64,000 nt of DNA from a beta proteobacterium MWH-UniP1 (GCA_036362785.1 CP143625.1:1489401-1553400), one strand, 5' to 3'; counted from the first letter of the stretch, positions 26,930-37,890 are shown. Numbers and translations are program-made. The notes: a model not told the origin generated them from the letters alone.

Positions 26930-28082
26930 TCGCAGTCTCCATCAGCGCAATAAACCGATCAAACAATGGGCCAATGTCATGCGGGCCGGGGCTTGCTTCC
27001 GGGTGGCCCTGGAAACAAAAGGCGGGCACATCGGTTCTAGCCAACCCCTGAATCGATTGATCAAATAAGGACACATGGGTCACGCGCAGGTTGGCCGGCA
27101 GTGAGTTTGGGTCGACCGCAAAGCCGTGGTTCTGGGATGTGATGAACACGCGCTTGTCGCCCAAGTCTTGCACGGGGTGGTTGCCCCCATGGTGACCAAA
27201 CTTCATCTTCAGGGTCTTGGCACCCGAAGCCAAGGCCATGATCTGGTGGCCCAGACAAATACCAAAGACCGGGATTTTCTTGGCCATGGCGGCCTTGGTG
27301 GTGGCAATGGCGTAATCACAGGGCTCGGGGTCGCCAGGGCCGTTGGACAGAAACACGCCATCGGGCTTTAAGGCCTCGATTTCCGCAAAAGTGGTTTGGG
27401 CCGGCACCACGGTGACCTTGCAGCCACGATCGGCCAGCATGCGCAAAATATTGAGCTTCACACCAAAATCAAGCGCCACCACGTGAAAGCGGGTTGCCCC
27501 CATGGGCTGATGGCCCTTGCCCAGCACCCAGCTGCCCTCGGTCCAGCTATAGGGTTTGGTGGTGGACACGACCTTGGCCAGGTCCATGCCGACCAGGCCA
27601 GGAAATTTCTTTGCCGCTTCAATGGCGACCGCGGGGTCCAGCGTTTCGCCAGGCTTACCCGCCAACAGTGCGCCGTTCTGGGCACCCTTTTCCCGAAGAA
27701 TTCGGGTGAGCTTGCGGGTGTCAATGCCCGCGATGCCAACCACGCCCGCGGCCCTGAGGGCATCCGACAGGCTTTCTTTGGCGCGAAAGTTAGAGACCAC
27801 GGCTGAGAGGTCGCGAATGACCAGGCCTGCGGCGTGAATTTGTTTGGATTCCGCGTCTTCGGGGTTCAGACCCACATTACCGATGTGCGGGTAGGTGAGG
27901 GTGACGATTTGGCGGCTGTAGCTGGGGTCGGTCAGGATTTCCTGGTAGCCGGTCATGGAGGTGTTGAAAACAACTTCCCCTACCGACAAACCGTTGGCAC
28001 CGATAGACTGCCCTTGAAACACCGTGCCGTCGGCAAGCGCGAGCAGAGCCGGAGCCACGGTCGAAGACTGGCTGAACAACAA
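26922..28082 (-). CDS. carA: Carbamoyl phosphate synthase small subunit
   Basis: The 386-residue glutaminase subunit delivers ammonia to CarB. The class I amidotransferase nucleophile is in [12 protein letters not shown], with the His/Glu of the triad in [11 protein letters not shown]. The N-terminal domain begins [14 protein letters not shown]. The start codon is TTG at 28082, with a GGGAG ribosome site 6 nt upstream; no ATG or GTG is available nearby. Confidence 0.97.
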   Translation of the reverse strand: MLFSQSSTVAPALLALADGTVFQGQSIGANGLSVGEVVFNTSMTGYQEILTDPSYSRQIVTLTYPHIGNVGLNPEDAESKQIHAAGLVIRDLSAVVSNFRAKESLSDALRAAGVVGIAGIDTRKLTRILREKGAQNGALLAGKPGETLDPAVAIEAAKKFPGLVGMDLAKVVSTTKPYSWTEGSWVLGKGHQPMGATRFHVVALDFGVKLNILRMLADRGCKVTVVPAQTTFAEIEALKPDGVFLSNGPGDPEPCDYAIATTKAAMAKKIPVFGICLGHQIMALASGAKTLKMKFGHHGGNHPVQDLGDKRVFITSQNHGFAVDPNSLPANLRVTHVSLFDQSIQGLARTDVPAFCFQGHPEASPGPHDIGPLFDRFIALMETANA

Positions 28083-28105
28083 GAGATACTCCCGGAATTT
28101 TTTCG

Positions 28106-28111
28106 ATTATA
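28106..28111 (-). promoter_or_regulatory. -10 element of the carAB promoter
   Basis: A perfect TATAAT on the minus strand lies 23 nt before the carA TTG. Transcription would begin near 28099, leaving a short leader with the ribosome site. The -35 (about 28129-28134, TTTCGC) is poor. Part of the promoter overlaps the 3' end of the MAPEG gene. Confidence 0.55.
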
Positions 28112-28115
28112 CGCT

Positions 28116-28490
28116 TTAAGCGCCCGAGGCGAAAATCACCAGAGTGGTGATAAAGCCAGCCAGCCAGGCCAAAGTCCGCAATGTCGATAAATTCGCGAGA
28201 TAAAAGCCGATGAACAAAATTCGGCACACGATGAAGATGATTGCCAGATCATCGATCTTTCCCGGGTCCGCCTTGGTGGCCATGGCCACCAGCACAGCAA
28301 TACCGAACCAAAGAAAAGCTTCCCAGCTGTTTTGCTGGGCGGCGTTGGCCCGCTTGCGATGGCCCTCTTGTTTGGCCAACCACTCGCGGGGATATTGATT
28401 GTCAAAATCTGAAGCGCCCCACTTCGAGACACCAGCGCAGACAATCGGCAACCAGCCAGCAATCATCAGGCACCACAGGGCAATACTCAT
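28116..28490 (-). CDS. MAPEG-family membrane protein
   Basis: The 124-residue protein has four hydrophobic helices. The [16 protein letters not shown] and [20 protein letters not shown] segments are characteristic of the MAPEG (membrane-associated eicosanoid and glutathione metabolism) superfamily, including the Arg in helix 2-3 that contacts glutathione in characterised members. The bacterial substrate is unknown. It overlaps recR by 4 nt. Confidence 0.85.
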   Translation of the reverse strand: MSIALWCLMIAGWLPIVCAGVSKWGASDFDNQYPREWLAKQEGHRKRANAAQQNSWEAFLWFGIAVLVAMATKADPGKIDDLAIIFIVCRILFIGFYLANLSTLRTLAWLAGFITTLVIFASGA

Positions 28491-29107
28491 AGTCGTCTCC
28501 GATCTCTCATGGCCTGGGCAATCGTGCCCAGATCGATGTATTCCAACTCGCCCCCCACCGGCACACCTCTGGCCAGACGAGCAATTTTCTTTTGCTCTGT
28601 TAAACCCCGGGATTTCAGGAGCGATTCAATCGCGTGGGCTGTGGCCTCGCCCTCGGGTGTGAAGTTGGTGGCAATCACAATTTCTTTCACTTCTTCATCT
28701 GCGACCCGGGCAATCAAACGATCAAGATGAATCTCTTTGGGCCCAATACCATCGAGCGGTGAGATGTGGCCCATTAGCACAAAGTAAAGGCCCCGCCAGG
28801 CATGGCTTTGCTCCACCGCCAGTAGATCAGAGGGGGACTCCACAACACAAAGCTGAGAGCGATCACGCGATGGACTCACGCAGACCTGGCAGACCTCTTC
28901 TTCCGTAAAGGTGTTGCACTGCCGGCAGTGCTGAATGGCGGACACCGCATGAAGCAGTGACTGGCCCAATAATTCCGCACCGGAGCGATCGTGTTGCAGC
29001 AAATGCATGGCCATGCGTTGCGCAGTTTTCGGGCCAACACCCGGTAGCCGCCGCAGGGCTTCGGTCAGCGCATCAATCGCATGGGGTGTAGCGGGAAGTT
29101 CACTCAC
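28487..29107 (-). CDS. recR: Recombination mediator RecR
   Basis: The 206-residue protein has an N-terminal helix-hairpin-helix ([13 protein letters not shown]), a C4 zinc finger ([16 protein letters not shown]), a Toprim domain opening [12 protein letters not shown], and a C-terminal Walker-B-like region. With RecO it loads RecA at gaps. It is part of the conserved dnaX-ebfC-recR cluster. Confidence 0.97.
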   Translation of the reverse strand: MSELPATPHAIDALTEALRRLPGVGPKTAQRMAMHLLQHDRSGAELLGQSLLHAVSAIQHCRQCNTFTEEEVCQVCVSPSRDRSQLCVVESPSDLLAVEQSHAWRGLYFVLMGHISPLDGIGPKEIHLDRLIARVADEEVKEIVIATNFTPEGEATAHAIESLLKSRGLTEQKKIARLARGVPVGGELEYIDLGTIAQAMRDRRRL

Positions 29108-29115
29108 ACGCGTTG

Positions 29116-29448
29116 TTAAAAGAGTTTCATGCCCGGGGGAATCGGCAGGCCCGCCGTGACTGCAGACATGCGCTGCTGACTCACTGCCTCGGCCTTGGCG
29201 TGCGCATCATTAAATGCCGCCACCAAAAGATCTTGCAAGGTCTCACGATCATCGGCGTCAGCCGACATCAGGCTTGGATCAATTGCCAAACTCTTGACTT
29301 GGTTTTTGCAGGTCATGGTGATCTTCACCAAGCCGGCACCCGCCTGACCTTCGACAATTTCATGCTCCAGGCTATCTTGCACCTGTTTCATTTTTTCTTG
29401 CATCTGCTGGGCCTGACGCATCAGACCTGCAATCTGGTTTTTCATCAT
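29116..29448 (-). CDS. ebfC: YbaB/EbfC-family nucleoid-associated protein
   Basis: The 110-residue dimeric DNA-binding protein has an N-terminal glutamine/methionine-rich helix ([19 protein letters not shown]), a beta region and a C-terminal helix ending IPPGMKLF. It lies between dnaX and recR, 14 nt after the dnaX stop, which is the usual order. Confidence 0.95.
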   Translation of the reverse strand: MMKNQIAGLMRQAQQMQEKMKQVQDSLEHEIVEGQAGAGLVKITMTCKNQVKSLAIDPSLMSADADDRETLQDLLVAAFNDAHAKAEAVSQQRMSAVTAGLPIPPGMKLF

Positions 29449-29462
29449 GATGAAGTTCCTTT

Positions 29463-31265
29463 TTAATCTTTCGTCGATCGAATCGAGCCGGGCACGATCT
29501 TGCCGCCAAAGTCTTGCAAAATGGATTGCACCACAGGGTCAGCAGCAATCACCTGCTCTGCCTTGGCAAGCGCTTGGGCGGCGGCCTGTGCATCTTCTGC
29601 AGCCGCAGTTTTAGTGGCCGCCTGGGCGACTTCGGTCTCAATACGGCAAGGCTTTCCAAAATAGGTCGAGAGCGCGTCCTGAGCCTTAGCGATGATGGCG
29701 GTTTCCGTGAGCGCCGGAATCGCCACGCGAAAACGGCAATTCACTGTGCGGCCCGCATCTTCACAGGAAATGAGCTCGGCCTGCTGCACAAACTGCTTGG
29801 CCAGGCCCGAGATCGACAGGCTGCGAGACACCGTGGGCCATTGCTCGGGGCTTAGCGATGCAGCGGCAAGCGCAGGCGCATAGGACGGCTCATCCACAGT
29901 GCTCGCAGCCCGTGCCGATGGTGCCGAAGCATTTGATGTCGCTGGCCGCGGCCGTGGGGCCGCAGACGAAGGCATCACTGCCGGAGTCGACGTTGCATCC
30001 GATCGTGTTTTGATTGGTGGCGTCGGGACCGCAGGAATTGCGGCAGAGCGCTGTGATCCGGCCGCCGCCAAAGCCGCTGCACGCGCATTACCGGCCGATG
30101 GCGTGGCCGTGGTCACGCCGGCTGCGGTGGGTTGAAAGGCAAATAGGCGCAGCAGTGTCATTTCAAGGCCGGTGCGCTCGTCGGGCGCAAGGCTCAAATC
30201 ACGCCGGCCCAAAACGGTAATTTGGTAATTCATTTGCAGCAACTCTGCCGACATTTTTTCTGCAAGCAGGGCTACCGTGCCAGTGGGGTCGTCATTCGAT
30301 TCAATACCGAGTGCAGACTGGGCGGCAGCCTGATGGAACCACTTGGCCATGTCGCCCAAGAGCGCCTCTGCGGAAGCCCCCGCTGTGAGCAACTCTTCCA
30401 TGGTGGCAAATGCCGCAGCAGGCTGGTGCTCGGCGATTGCACGAAGCAGCTTGGCCAATAACTCCCGCTGCACCAGGCCCAACATCGATTGCACTGCGGG
30501 TGCTGTGACCTGGCCTGCACCATAAGCAATGGCCTGGTCAGTGAGCGACAGACTGTCGCGCACGCTGCCCTGGGAGGCCGCAGCAATCCAAGCCAATGCG
30601 GTTGGATCGGCAGTAATGCCTTCTTGCTCCAGCACCCAAACAAGGTGCTGCTGCAGGGTGTCGGGCGGTACATTCTTAAGATTGAATTGCAGGCAGCGCG
30701 ACAAGACCGTGACCGGAATCTTCTGTGGGTCGGTGGTGGCCAACAAGAACTTCACGTCGGGTGGCGGCTCTTCCAGGGTCTTTAACATCGCGTTAAAGGC
30801 GTGGTTTGAGAGCATATGGACTTCGTCGATCACATAGACCTTGAAGCGGCCCGCCGTTGGCGCAAACTGCGCCTGCTCTAAAAGCTGTTGAATCTCACCA
30901 ACCCCACGATTCGATGCGGCATCGATTTCGATGTAATCAACAAACCGGCCACCATCAATCTGAGTGCAGCTGCTACAAACACCACAGGGCGAGGCGCTAA
31001 TGCCCTGCTCACAATTCAGAGCCTTAGCGATGATGCGTGCGAGCGTGGTTTTCCCGGTACCACGGGTACCGGTCAGAAGATAGGCATGATGGAGCCGCTG
31101 GGCGTTGAGCGCGTGGGACAGCGCCTTGACCACATGGTCTTGACCCACCACCTGTTCAAATGCTTTGGGCCGCCACTTTCGGGCGAGCACCACAGGCGCA
31201 GAACTGGCCATTGAATTGGCAGACCCCATGGGCAACTCATCTGCAGAAAACAAAGCGTCCGTCAT
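29463..31265 (-). CDS. dnaX: DNA polymerase III subunit tau/gamma
   Basis: The 600-residue clamp-loader subunit has Walker [10 protein letters not shown], the zinc-binding cysteines ([16 protein letters not shown]), Walker [12 protein letters not shown], sensor [11 protein letters not shown] and SRC. A Pro/Ala-rich linker and the tau-type C-terminal domain follow. I placed the start at 31265 ([12 protein letters not shown]); frame upstream to 31415 is just the antisense-free body of the 4.5S RNA. Later ATGs at 31229 and 31211 are possible, and no strong ribosome site distinguishes them. No A-AAA-AAG-type frameshift site was seen, so a separate gamma form is not predicted. Confidence 0.95.
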   Translation of the reverse strand: MTDALFSADELPMGSANSMASSAPVVLARKWRPKAFEQVVGQDHVVKALSHALNAQRLHHAYLLTGTRGTGKTTLARIIAKALNCEQGISASPCGVCSSCTQIDGGRFVDYIEIDAASNRGVGEIQQLLEQAQFAPTAGRFKVYVIDEVHMLSNHAFNAMLKTLEEPPPDVKFLLATTDPQKIPVTVLSRCLQFNLKNVPPDTLQQHLVWVLEQEGITADPTALAWIAAASQGSVRDSLSLTDQAIAYGAGQVTAPAVQSMLGLVQRELLAKLLRAIAEHQPAAAFATMEELLTAGASAEALLGDMAKWFHQAAAQSALGIESNDDPTGTVALLAEKMSAELLQMNYQITVLGRRDLSLAPDERTGLEMTLLRLFAFQPTAAGVTTATPSAGNARAAALAAAGSQRSAAIPAVPTPPIKTRSDATSTPAVMPSSAAPRPRPATSNASAPSARAASTVDEPSYAPALAAASLSPEQWPTVSRSLSISGLAKQFVQQAELISCEDAGRTVNCRFRVAIPALTETAIIAKAQDALSTYFGKPCRIETEVAQAATKTAAAEDAQAAAQALAKAEQVIAADPVVQSILQDFGGKIVPGSIRSTKD

Positions 31266-31329
31266 TGGGGTGATTACATCCGTCCTGATTAAGGCCCAAG
31301 CCCTGGGTGTTGGCGATGACACATCAAAC

Positions 31330-31431
31330 AAAGGGGGCGAGCCGGACCCCCGGCACTTGGGAAATTCAGCATTGGCTGCTTCGTTCCCGACCTGACCAGG
31401 TTTACCGACTCCCAATGCGGGGCGGCCCGCC
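31330..31431 (-). ncRNA. ffs: Signal recognition particle RNA (4.5S)
   Basis: On the minus strand the universal SRP loop sequences GGTCAGG and GGAACGAAGCAGCC flank the apical hairpin. The 5' end (GGCGGGCCGCCCCG) pairs with the 3' end (CGGGGGTCCGGCTCGCC), giving one long hairpin of about 100 nt. A -10-like TACACT (31439-31444) lies 8 nt before the 5' end, inside the last codons of the helicase gene. The RNA binds Ffh to target membrane proteins. The ffs-dnaX neighbourhood is common in proteobacteria. Confidence 0.92.
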
Positions 31432-34400
31432 TACCCGAAGTGTACCAAGCGGCCCTGATCTAAGTCCCAGATTTCTGCTTCGGACGTGAGAATCTTGGCA
31501 AAAACCCGGGCCTGCGGCCGGATCGATTGCATCAGAGCCTGATAGCCAGCGAGCTGTTTCGCGTAATCCGACATCTCAGAGGCCAGCACCTGCCATTTGA
31601 AGTCGATGATCCACCAGGTCTCGGGATCTTCTGAGACGCGAACGATTCGGTCGGGGCGGGCTAGACCAAGATCGGCCGTTGGCCACTCGCGCTCGGCATA
31701 GGCAAGCAGATGTTTAGAAAAAATTCTCTCGGCAATCTCACTTTTGGCGATACGTTCAACAGCACTTACCACTGCTACCTGAGCATCGCTTGGCAAGGCA
31801 AACGGCGCGATCAACCGTGTACGCTGGTTCGGCGTAATGTTCGGGCCAAATTCCAATAGTCGGTGCAGGGCTTTGCCCTGACGCACTGCCAGGGAATCAG
31901 GTGTGGCACGGGCAATCGCACCGTTGCCCTGCTTGTCAAACCGCAGGCCCCGCCAGCGCAGGGCTGGGGCTGCAGAACCCTGGGCCGCAATCGGCGAGAG
32001 CATCATTTCTTGGCAATGATCGGCGACCTTGGTAAACCATTTCTTGTCCGCGTTCTTGCCGCTCTCGGTCGCGCTAAACAACAGGAAACGCCGAGCGCGG
32101 GTGCAGCCCACGTATAGCAAATTGAAATCTTCGTCGTCGCTTTGTCGGCGATCATCCAACAAGGCCCGTTTCACGGTTGGGTCCATTGGCTCGCCTGATC
32201 GCCATGCCGCCACGCCACGAACCTGATCACGGGAATCACTCCAATCGACCAGCCATCGAACACCCACGTCTGACTTATCACGATCCAAGAGCCCGGCGAG
32301 CACCACCACATCGGCCTCTAGGCCCTTTGCAGAATGAATGGTCGAGAGCATGACTGCATCGGTACTGGGCATGACACCAGGGCCAGGGGCGTCGGCATCT
32401 TTGACCTGTGACCAGCGATGCAACTCTTGCAGAAAACGGGCCAGGCTTGGAAAGCGGCCCGTATCTAAATCCAGGGCCAGAGTGAGAAAGGCTTCCAGAT
32501 TGGCAATGCACTGCAGTCCACGGCCATGCGCGAAACGCCCCGCCATGCGATCAAAGACATCTTGGCGATGAATCATTCGATCTAAAAGATCATGGACTGG
32601 CAGCTGGGCAGACCAGTCAATCCATTGGGCCAAAGAAGCACAGGTCTCTTTGAAAATTGCTGCGGTGTCGGACTGATTCGCCAGTGTTTTTAGCTTCTCG
32701 TAAAACGAGAGTGGCCCATCGGCCGATGTCACTGCAGCGATTGTGGCCAGCTGACGATCAGCGCAGCCAAAGATCGGGCTTTTTAATGCATGGGCACAGT
32801 CCACATCAGACCATGGGAAGGCAAGAAACCGCAGTAAGGCCATGACGTCTCGGATCTCTGGCTCTTTTAACAGGCCACCGGTTCGGTCACTGACAAATGG
32901 AATGCCCGCCGCGGCCAAGGCCTGCTCGTAAGCGGCCATGTGGGTGCGGCTTCTGACCAAGATGCGCATATCGGACCACTTCAATTCAGCGTGCTCGGTC
33001 TTGATCTGGGCCAGGGCCTGCGCAATGGATGCACCTTCGGCAGACCAATCGCTGGCGACTGGCAACTTGGCCACGAAGCCCTCGCGATCCGTGGTGTGGC
33101 TCTCGTGGGTGTGATAGCGGTGCGACGGATCAGCACCCGGCATGGCGGCGTTTAAAAAGTTAACCACCTGTGGGCCGCAACGACGGGTGGTATTGGTGGG
33201 CAAAACAATTGCGCCATAGTGCTGGCACAGCCAATCCGAGGCCACGCGAAACACCTGCGGGTCTGCGCGACGGAACCGATAAATCGACTGCTTGGGGTCC
33301 CCCACCAAAAAGACCTTTGGTGCTTGTGACCGCAGAACTTGGTCGGCCTGCACATATTGGCCCAACCACTCTCGAAGCATGGCCCACTGCACAGGATTGG
33401 TGTCTTGAAACTCGTCGACCAACACATGAGAAATAGTCTGATCGAGTCGCTCATGAAAACCGGCCGATGCCTGGCCACCCATTAAGTGCCACGCGGTCAA
33501 CTCCAGGCCTGTGAAATCAATTTCGTTGGTTTTTGCCATGACCCGATCTAGGCATTTCCCCAAGGCATTGCCACAGAGCCACAGGGCCTGGGTCTGGGCA
33601 TGCAGTAATCGAGCACTGTTGGCATCCAGCAGACGGGTTAATGCGCCCACCAGCAATTCCACCTCTGCGCTGTATTGCGCAGCATTAGCGCCCCATTGTT
33701 TCAGCTCGGTACCCTTGCGAATCAGCACATGACTTCCGCCCTTCATGCGATAACGGGCGGGCGGTGTCTCGGTGCTGTCCAACTGCGCATCCGTATCGAT
33801 CTTGGTGAGCAAAAATTTCACCAAACCATCCAGGTCACTCGGCTGCCAACGATTAAGCATCTCGCAAAACGATTCGCGGCCAGCACATTGCGCAAAGGCC
33901 TTTGCCAGGCCCTGGGCACATGCAGACTGCTCAGCAAAAAAAGACGCAACGGCCTGCTGATTCAATTGCTCCGCCTGCATCAGAAGCTCTCTGGCCTGAT
34001 CCGCTGCCATCTGATCCAGACCAAGCTGCTGGCCAAAGGCAGCCCATTCGACGCGGCTTTGGACCCAAGCCTCCATGGCCTGCCGTGTCGGGCTATCCCC
34101 CATGGATGCCACGAGTGCGGCATAAGGAAGGCCGTCCATCTCTTCGGCGTAAAACAACTTCCATGCCTGACGCAACAGATCCCATGGCCGCTGCGTGAGC
34201 GAGCGCGTTGCGATGCCAGCAAGCGACAAGGGCGCCATTGCAGCAAGCCGCACATACCAGCTGTGAAAAGTTGCAATGACCGGTGGCTGTGGATCTAACA
34301 AGTAACGGGCCAGCAGGCCTCGCGCATCCAACATGGCCTTGGACAGTGCTTCCCCCGTGAGCCCCCAATCACGCAGTTTGGTCTCAAGCGTGTCATCACG

Positions 34401-34619
34401 AAGATCTGCCATCTCTTTGAGATGGCCAACCACCCGGGTGCGCATCTCGGCCGCAGCTTTGTTGGTAAAGGTGAGTGCCAGAATCTCACGCGGCGGCGTG
34501 CCCTCGAGCAAAGCGCGGGCAATGCGCGAAGACAACAACCAGGTCTTGCCACTGCCGGCACAGGCCTCCACCACCACACTGCGTGAAGTGTCGAGTGCGA
34601 TGTGATTGTCCAAACTCAT
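31431..34619 (-). CDS. addA: AddA-like UvrD/PcrA helicase-nuclease subunit
   Basis: The 1062-residue protein is an SF1A helicase: motif I ACAGSGKTWLL, motif Ia LTFTNKAAAEM, motif II VLVDEFQDTNPVQW, motif III LVGDPKQSIYRFR, motif V STIHSAKGLEADVV and motif VI YVGCTRARRFL. A C-terminal PD-(D/E)XK nuclease region follows, with RPDRIVRV, IIDFKWQ and QLAGY. With the upstream AddB-like protein it should form a double-strand-break resection complex like AddAB, loading RecA. It overlaps addB by 4 nt, and its stop codon touches the first base of the 4.5S RNA. Confidence 0.92.
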   Translation of the reverse strand: MSLDNHIALDTSRSVVVEACAGSGKTWLLSSRIARALLEGTPPREILALTFTNKAAAEMRTRVVGHLKEMADLRDDTLETKLRDWGLTGEALSKAMLDARGLLARYLLDPQPPVIATFHSWYVRLAAMAPLSLAGIATRSLTQRPWDLLRQAWKLFYAEEMDGLPYAALVASMGDSPTRQAMEAWVQSRVEWAAFGQQLGLDQMAADQARELLMQAEQLNQQAVASFFAEQSACAQGLAKAFAQCAGRESFCEMLNRWQPSDLDGLVKFLLTKIDTDAQLDSTETPPARYRMKGGSHVLIRKGTELKQWGANAAQYSAEVELLVGALTRLLDANSARLLHAQTQALWLCGNALGKCLDRVMAKTNEIDFTGLELTAWHLMGGQASAGFHERLDQTISHVLVDEFQDTNPVQWAMLREWLGQYVQADQVLRSQAPKVFLVGDPKQSIYRFRRADPQVFRVASDWLCQHYGAIVLPTNTTRRCGPQVVNFLNAAMPGADPSHRYHTHESHTTDREGFVAKLPVASDWSAEGASIAQALAQIKTEHAELKWSDMRILVRSRTHMAAYEQALAAAGIPFVSDRTGGLLKEPEIRDVMALLRFLAFPWSDVDCAHALKSPIFGCADRQLATIAAVTSADGPLSFYEKLKTLANQSDTAAIFKETCASLAQWIDWSAQLPVHDLLDRMIHRQDVFDRMAGRFAHGRGLQCIANLEAFLTLALDLDTGRFPSLARFLQELHRWSQVKDADAPGPGVMPSTDAVMLSTIHSAKGLEADVVVLAGLLDRDKSDVGVRWLVDWSDSRDQVRGVAAWRSGEPMDPTVKRALLDDRRQSDDEDFNLLYVGCTRARRFLLFSATESGKNADKKWFTKVADHCQEMMLSPIAAQGSAAPALRWRGLRFDKQGNGAIARATPDSLAVRQGKALHRLLEFGPNITPNQRTRLIAPFALPSDAQVAVVSAVERIAKSEIAERIFSKHLLAYAEREWPTADLGLARPDRIVRVSEDPETWWIIDFKWQVLASEMSDYAKQLAGYQALMQSIRPQARVFAKILTSEAEIWDLDQGRLVHFG

Positions 34620-37351
34620 TCGTCGGCCCCACCCTCTTCTTCATCGCCCACCACTGCCGCGATGTCGTCGCGCCGGCAAACACCACGGACATTGCAACGC
34701 TCGCAGATTTTCTTATCCCGCGTCATGCCCAAAAGCTCAATCGGCTGGCCGGCAGCAAGTCGGCCAAGGGCATCGCCCACCTGAGTCAAGACCGAGTCAG
34801 TGAGTTGCGACATGGTCTGGCCCGTGGTTTTGGTCAGCCCAATTTCTTCAACCGCATCACGCCTGATCGAGACATAGGCGGCATCTGCAGCGGCATGTTC
34901 CGGGCCAATCAACCAGGCATATAGCGGTAGCTGCACATCTTGATCACCTGGCTTGACCGATTTTTTAAGCTGATCTGGGTCAGAGGTTTTGAAATCAATC
35001 AGCATGGATGCTTGATCGCCTTTTTCCCACCGGTCGATGCGGCCCTTGATGCGAACACTCAGATCATCCAAGGCACGCTCGACCGTTTTTTCCGTGAGTG
35101 TTTCAGTCCACTGCCACGCTGAGTCATTACTGCGTTTAAAAAGCCACTCGCTTAAGCCTGGCACCAGGGCCATGGCATCGGCACGAAGCTTGGCAGCGAT
35201 CGCAGGCGGCACAGATAGTCTTTCCAGTTCTGCGCCCCGCCGAACAAAAAAGGGCTTATGAAGGAGTTCATCAATACGCTCGGTGAGCCAAACGGCCCAG
35301 TCGTGGGCAGACGCCTGCCGCATCCGCGCACCGGAGAGCGCCTGGTGAATCAAGGAGCCAAGATCACTGGGCGGGCTCTCTTCTTCTAAGGTTGTGGTGG
35401 GGGATAAGCCCAACAGCGTTTGCAGATAAAACTGATACGGGCAGTCAATCAATTTTTGTAGATCCGTCACGCTGATCACATCGGGCAGCTGGCCTGTGAA
35501 TTGCGCAGTTTCAATGGCCGTGGGTTGATCCGACTCTGCCGAGATCGCGTAGAGGCCGATCATCTCAGAGGCGTGTGTGCGCTCGACCAAGTCAGGCCGC
35601 TCTATGGCCAACAACTCAATCCAACTTGAGAATTCAACGTCGCTGTCTGACTTTTCAGCGCAGGCAATCAACGCCATGGCAAGCGGGTCTGCCCAGACCG
35701 ATGCGAACTGACCAAAGCCCTCGGCCTCGGCGAATTCGGGCGGATTGATCAGGCCCATCTCGGCAAACCGCTTCGGGCCAAAAAACTCAGGTGTTGGCCG
35801 CTCCGGAAGCCGCTGTGCATCGGCACCCAGCACCACCACCGCCTTGGGGCGTTGCCATGAGAGCGAGGCGAGCGAGCACATTCTGACGCAGGCCTGTGTG
35901 ACCGGCTCGACAAATCGAGACCGGGCCAAAGACTCATTTAAAAGGGCCTGCCACAAAGACGGCGTGATCCGATTCTGGTCCAGCGAGGCATCGGCATGCA
36001 GCATCTGGATGGCCGCCAGCACCGCCTGGCCTGCGGGGTCTTCAGCAAGCGACGACTCCAGGCCACTTGTAGCCACGGCATGCATCAATTGCGCTGACCA
36101 GAGTGCCAGCGGCTGTCGAGCGGCGCTTGTTGCAAGCGCTGCTTGCAACTCCTGCAGGGGCAACAGCCCCTGACTCACCAGGTCGGTCAGTGTGATGGGC
36201 GCCACACGGCCATAGGCCCGCAATGCACTGTCGAGCCGACGACGATCCGAATACTGAAACCCACACCGAAGCCCAAGACCACGCATGACAAATGGTGAGT
36301 GAATCCACTCTAAGACTGACTGTGTGTTGGCCTGATGGATGATCAAATCATTGAGACCAACCACTGCTGATGCAGCCACCGTTGTGTCCAGCGCCCAGCC
36401 CGACCGATCAGAAAAGGGTTCCCCGGCGCGCTCAAGCAAAGCCCGCAGACGACGCAGCATCTTTCGATCCAGTGGGACCACCCCAATGTCATCCATGCCC
36501 TGTGATCGCCAGTCCAGAATTGTTTGCACGGCGGCCCAGGCCGACTCCTCGGTGGTCTGCGCGGCAATTAGGCGACGCGGCAAAACAGACCCACCCGGGC
36601 GTGAACTGAATTGCTGATCAAGAAGTTTGCGCAGTGCTGTCATGGAATCCACTGCGGGATGGGACCAGAACCGAATCGCATCACTTGGCACACGCCAAAT
36701 GAGTGCGGCCATGGCAATCTCTTTGGGCGAAGGCGTGCGATTGATACAAAACCAGACTGCCGATGCCGACAAGGTGCTGTGTTTGGCTGCCCAGGCAGCA
36801 CGATCTACATCACTGCGATTGGCCTGATGCAGGTTTTTTAAGAGATTGAGATCGTCAGACAGATGCGTGGCATCCGCCATGACGTTTGCCCAATCGGTGC
36901 CCCGTGACTGCAATTCCAGCCATTCCCAGCCATCGAAGATGTCGACCCACTTCGTCGCCAGATGAAGGGCCGCACGGGCCGACCCCCCGAGAGACTCGGC
37001 AATGCTGCGGTAATCCATGAGCTGCTGCGCCAGCTGAACTCGACGCACGAACAAAGGCCGGGGCGCGGGAATCTCTGGGTTGATCGCACCACCCTCCACT
37101 GATGCCTCGAAGGCCTGGTCCAGGGTTCCACACCAAGGCAGCGGTTCGCCACGGTCACGGCCTGGCCAGCCGGTCTTTGCCAGGGCGGCCTTTACCGCCT
37201 GGGCAGTCAATGCCGAATCCACCACGAGAGCCGGCGGCAGATCTGTCGGGCCAAGCCCGGCCATCGCCTGGGCAAGGGCCTGGGCCATAGAGGTCGTGGT
37301 GTTGGCAGAAATATCTTGGGGGTTCACGGGATTTATGCTATCTTTTTTCAC
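34616..37351 (-). CDS. addB: AddB-like PD-(D/E)XK nuclease subunit
   Basis: The 911-residue partner has a divergent N-terminal inactive helicase-like region and a C-terminal nuclease domain with IKGRIDRWEKG, LIDFKTSD and QLPLYAW. Four cysteines, one in LIDCPYQFY and three in ICERCNVRGVC near the end, match the iron-sulfur staple of AddB. There is no classic Walker A, as is common in the betaproteobacterial branch. The start at 37351 has AGGA shortly upstream. It is divergent from trxA. Confidence 0.9.
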   Translation of the reverse strand: MKKDSINPVNPQDISANTTTSMAQALAQAMAGLGPTDLPPALVVDSALTAQAVKAALAKTGWPGRDRGEPLPWCGTLDQAFEASVEGGAINPEIPAPRPLFVRRVQLAQQLMDYRSIAESLGGSARAALHLATKWVDIFDGWEWLELQSRGTDWANVMADATHLSDDLNLLKNLHQANRSDVDRAAWAAKHSTLSASAVWFCINRTPSPKEIAMAALIWRVPSDAIRFWSHPAVDSMTALRKLLDQQFSSRPGGSVLPRRLIAAQTTEESAWAAVQTILDWRSQGMDDIGVVPLDRKMLRRLRALLERAGEPFSDRSGWALDTTVAASAVVGLNDLIIHQANTQSVLEWIHSPFVMRGLGLRCGFQYSDRRRLDSALRAYGRVAPITLTDLVSQGLLPLQELQAALATSAARQPLALWSAQLMHAVATSGLESSLAEDPAGQAVLAAIQMLHADASLDQNRITPSLWQALLNESLARSRFVEPVTQACVRMCSLASLSWQRPKAVVVLGADAQRLPERPTPEFFGPKRFAEMGLINPPEFAEAEGFGQFASVWADPLAMALIACAEKSDSDVEFSSWIELLAIERPDLVERTHASEMIGLYAISAESDQPTAIETAQFTGQLPDVISVTDLQKLIDCPYQFYLQTLLGLSPTTTLEEESPPSDLGSLIHQALSGARMRQASAHDWAVWLTERIDELLHKPFFVRRGAELERLSVPPAIAAKLRADAMALVPGLSEWLFKRSNDSAWQWTETLTEKTVERALDDLSVRIKGRIDRWEKGDQASMLIDFKTSDPDQLKKSVKPGDQDVQLPLYAWLIGPEHAAADAAYVSIRRDAVEEIGLTKTTGQTMSQLTDSVLTQVGDALGRLAAGQPIELLGMTRDKKICERCNVRGVCRRDDIAAVVGDEEEGGADE

Positions 37352-37480
37352 ACGGTGGTCCTGATGGGGTCACCATTTAATCCGCCAGGGGGCTCACCAG
37401 TTGACCCTAACTCGGCTAAAAACCTTTTCCAACCGACTTTTCGTCCTCTTTGACCACTACGGTCTTTCATCTCACACACT

Positions 37481-37807
37481 ATGAGCCAATCCGTTATTGC
37501 CTTATCCGATGCCTCGTTTGATAGCGAAGTCTTAAAATCTGACCTGCCCGTCCTGGTGGACTTCTGGGCCGAGTGGTGCGGTCCTTGCAAGATGATCGGC
37601 CCAATCGTGGAAGAGATTGCCAACGAATACAACGGCCGTCTCAAGGTCGCCAAACTCAATGTGGATGAAAATGCGGCCGTTCCGGCAAAGCATGGCATTC
37701 GGGGCATTCCCACACTGATCCTGTTCAAGAACGGCGCGGTCGTCTCCCAAAAGGTTGGGGCCGCCGCAAAATCCCAACTCACTGCATGGATTGATAGCAA
37801 CCTGTAA
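37481..37807 (+). CDS. trxA: Thioredoxin 1
   Basis: The 108-residue protein has the redox motif WCGPCK (near residue 33), the cis-proline segment [11 protein letters not shown] and the Asp in VDFWAEW. It is a general cytosolic disulfide reductant and the likely electron donor for the ArsC encoded at 10866. It lies upstream of rho in the common trxA-rho order. Confidence 0.97.
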   Translation: MSQSVIALSDASFDSEVLKSDLPVLVDFWAEWCGPCKMIGPIVEEIANEYNGRLKVAKLNVDENAAVPAKHGIRGIPTLILFKNGAVVSQKVGAAAKSQLTAWIDSNL

Positions 37808-37853
37808 GAACGACCTGTAAGCGGGCCGACCAACGCGCCTGCTTACCGCTTGC

Positions 37854-37890
37854 GGCGATCGCAGCAAGGGAAAGCCTCCCAGCGATCGCC
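37854..37890 (+). other. Hairpin in the trxA-rho intergenic leader
   Basis: A 9-bp stem (GGCGATCGC at 37854-37862 with GCGATCGCC at 37882-37890) encloses 19 nt and has no T run. It lies 77 nt before the rho ATG. After it the sequence is C-rich and G-poor (37891-37930), as in rut-type Rho sites, so it may belong to rho autoregulation; this is inference. Confidence 0.45.

Noticed and set aside
30250-30262. A run of six A residues in dnaX that might allow tau/gamma frameshifting.
   Set aside because: The codon phase is GAA AAA ATG rather than the A-AAA-AAG type slip site, and it falls before the end of the clamp-loader domain, where a stop would destroy function.
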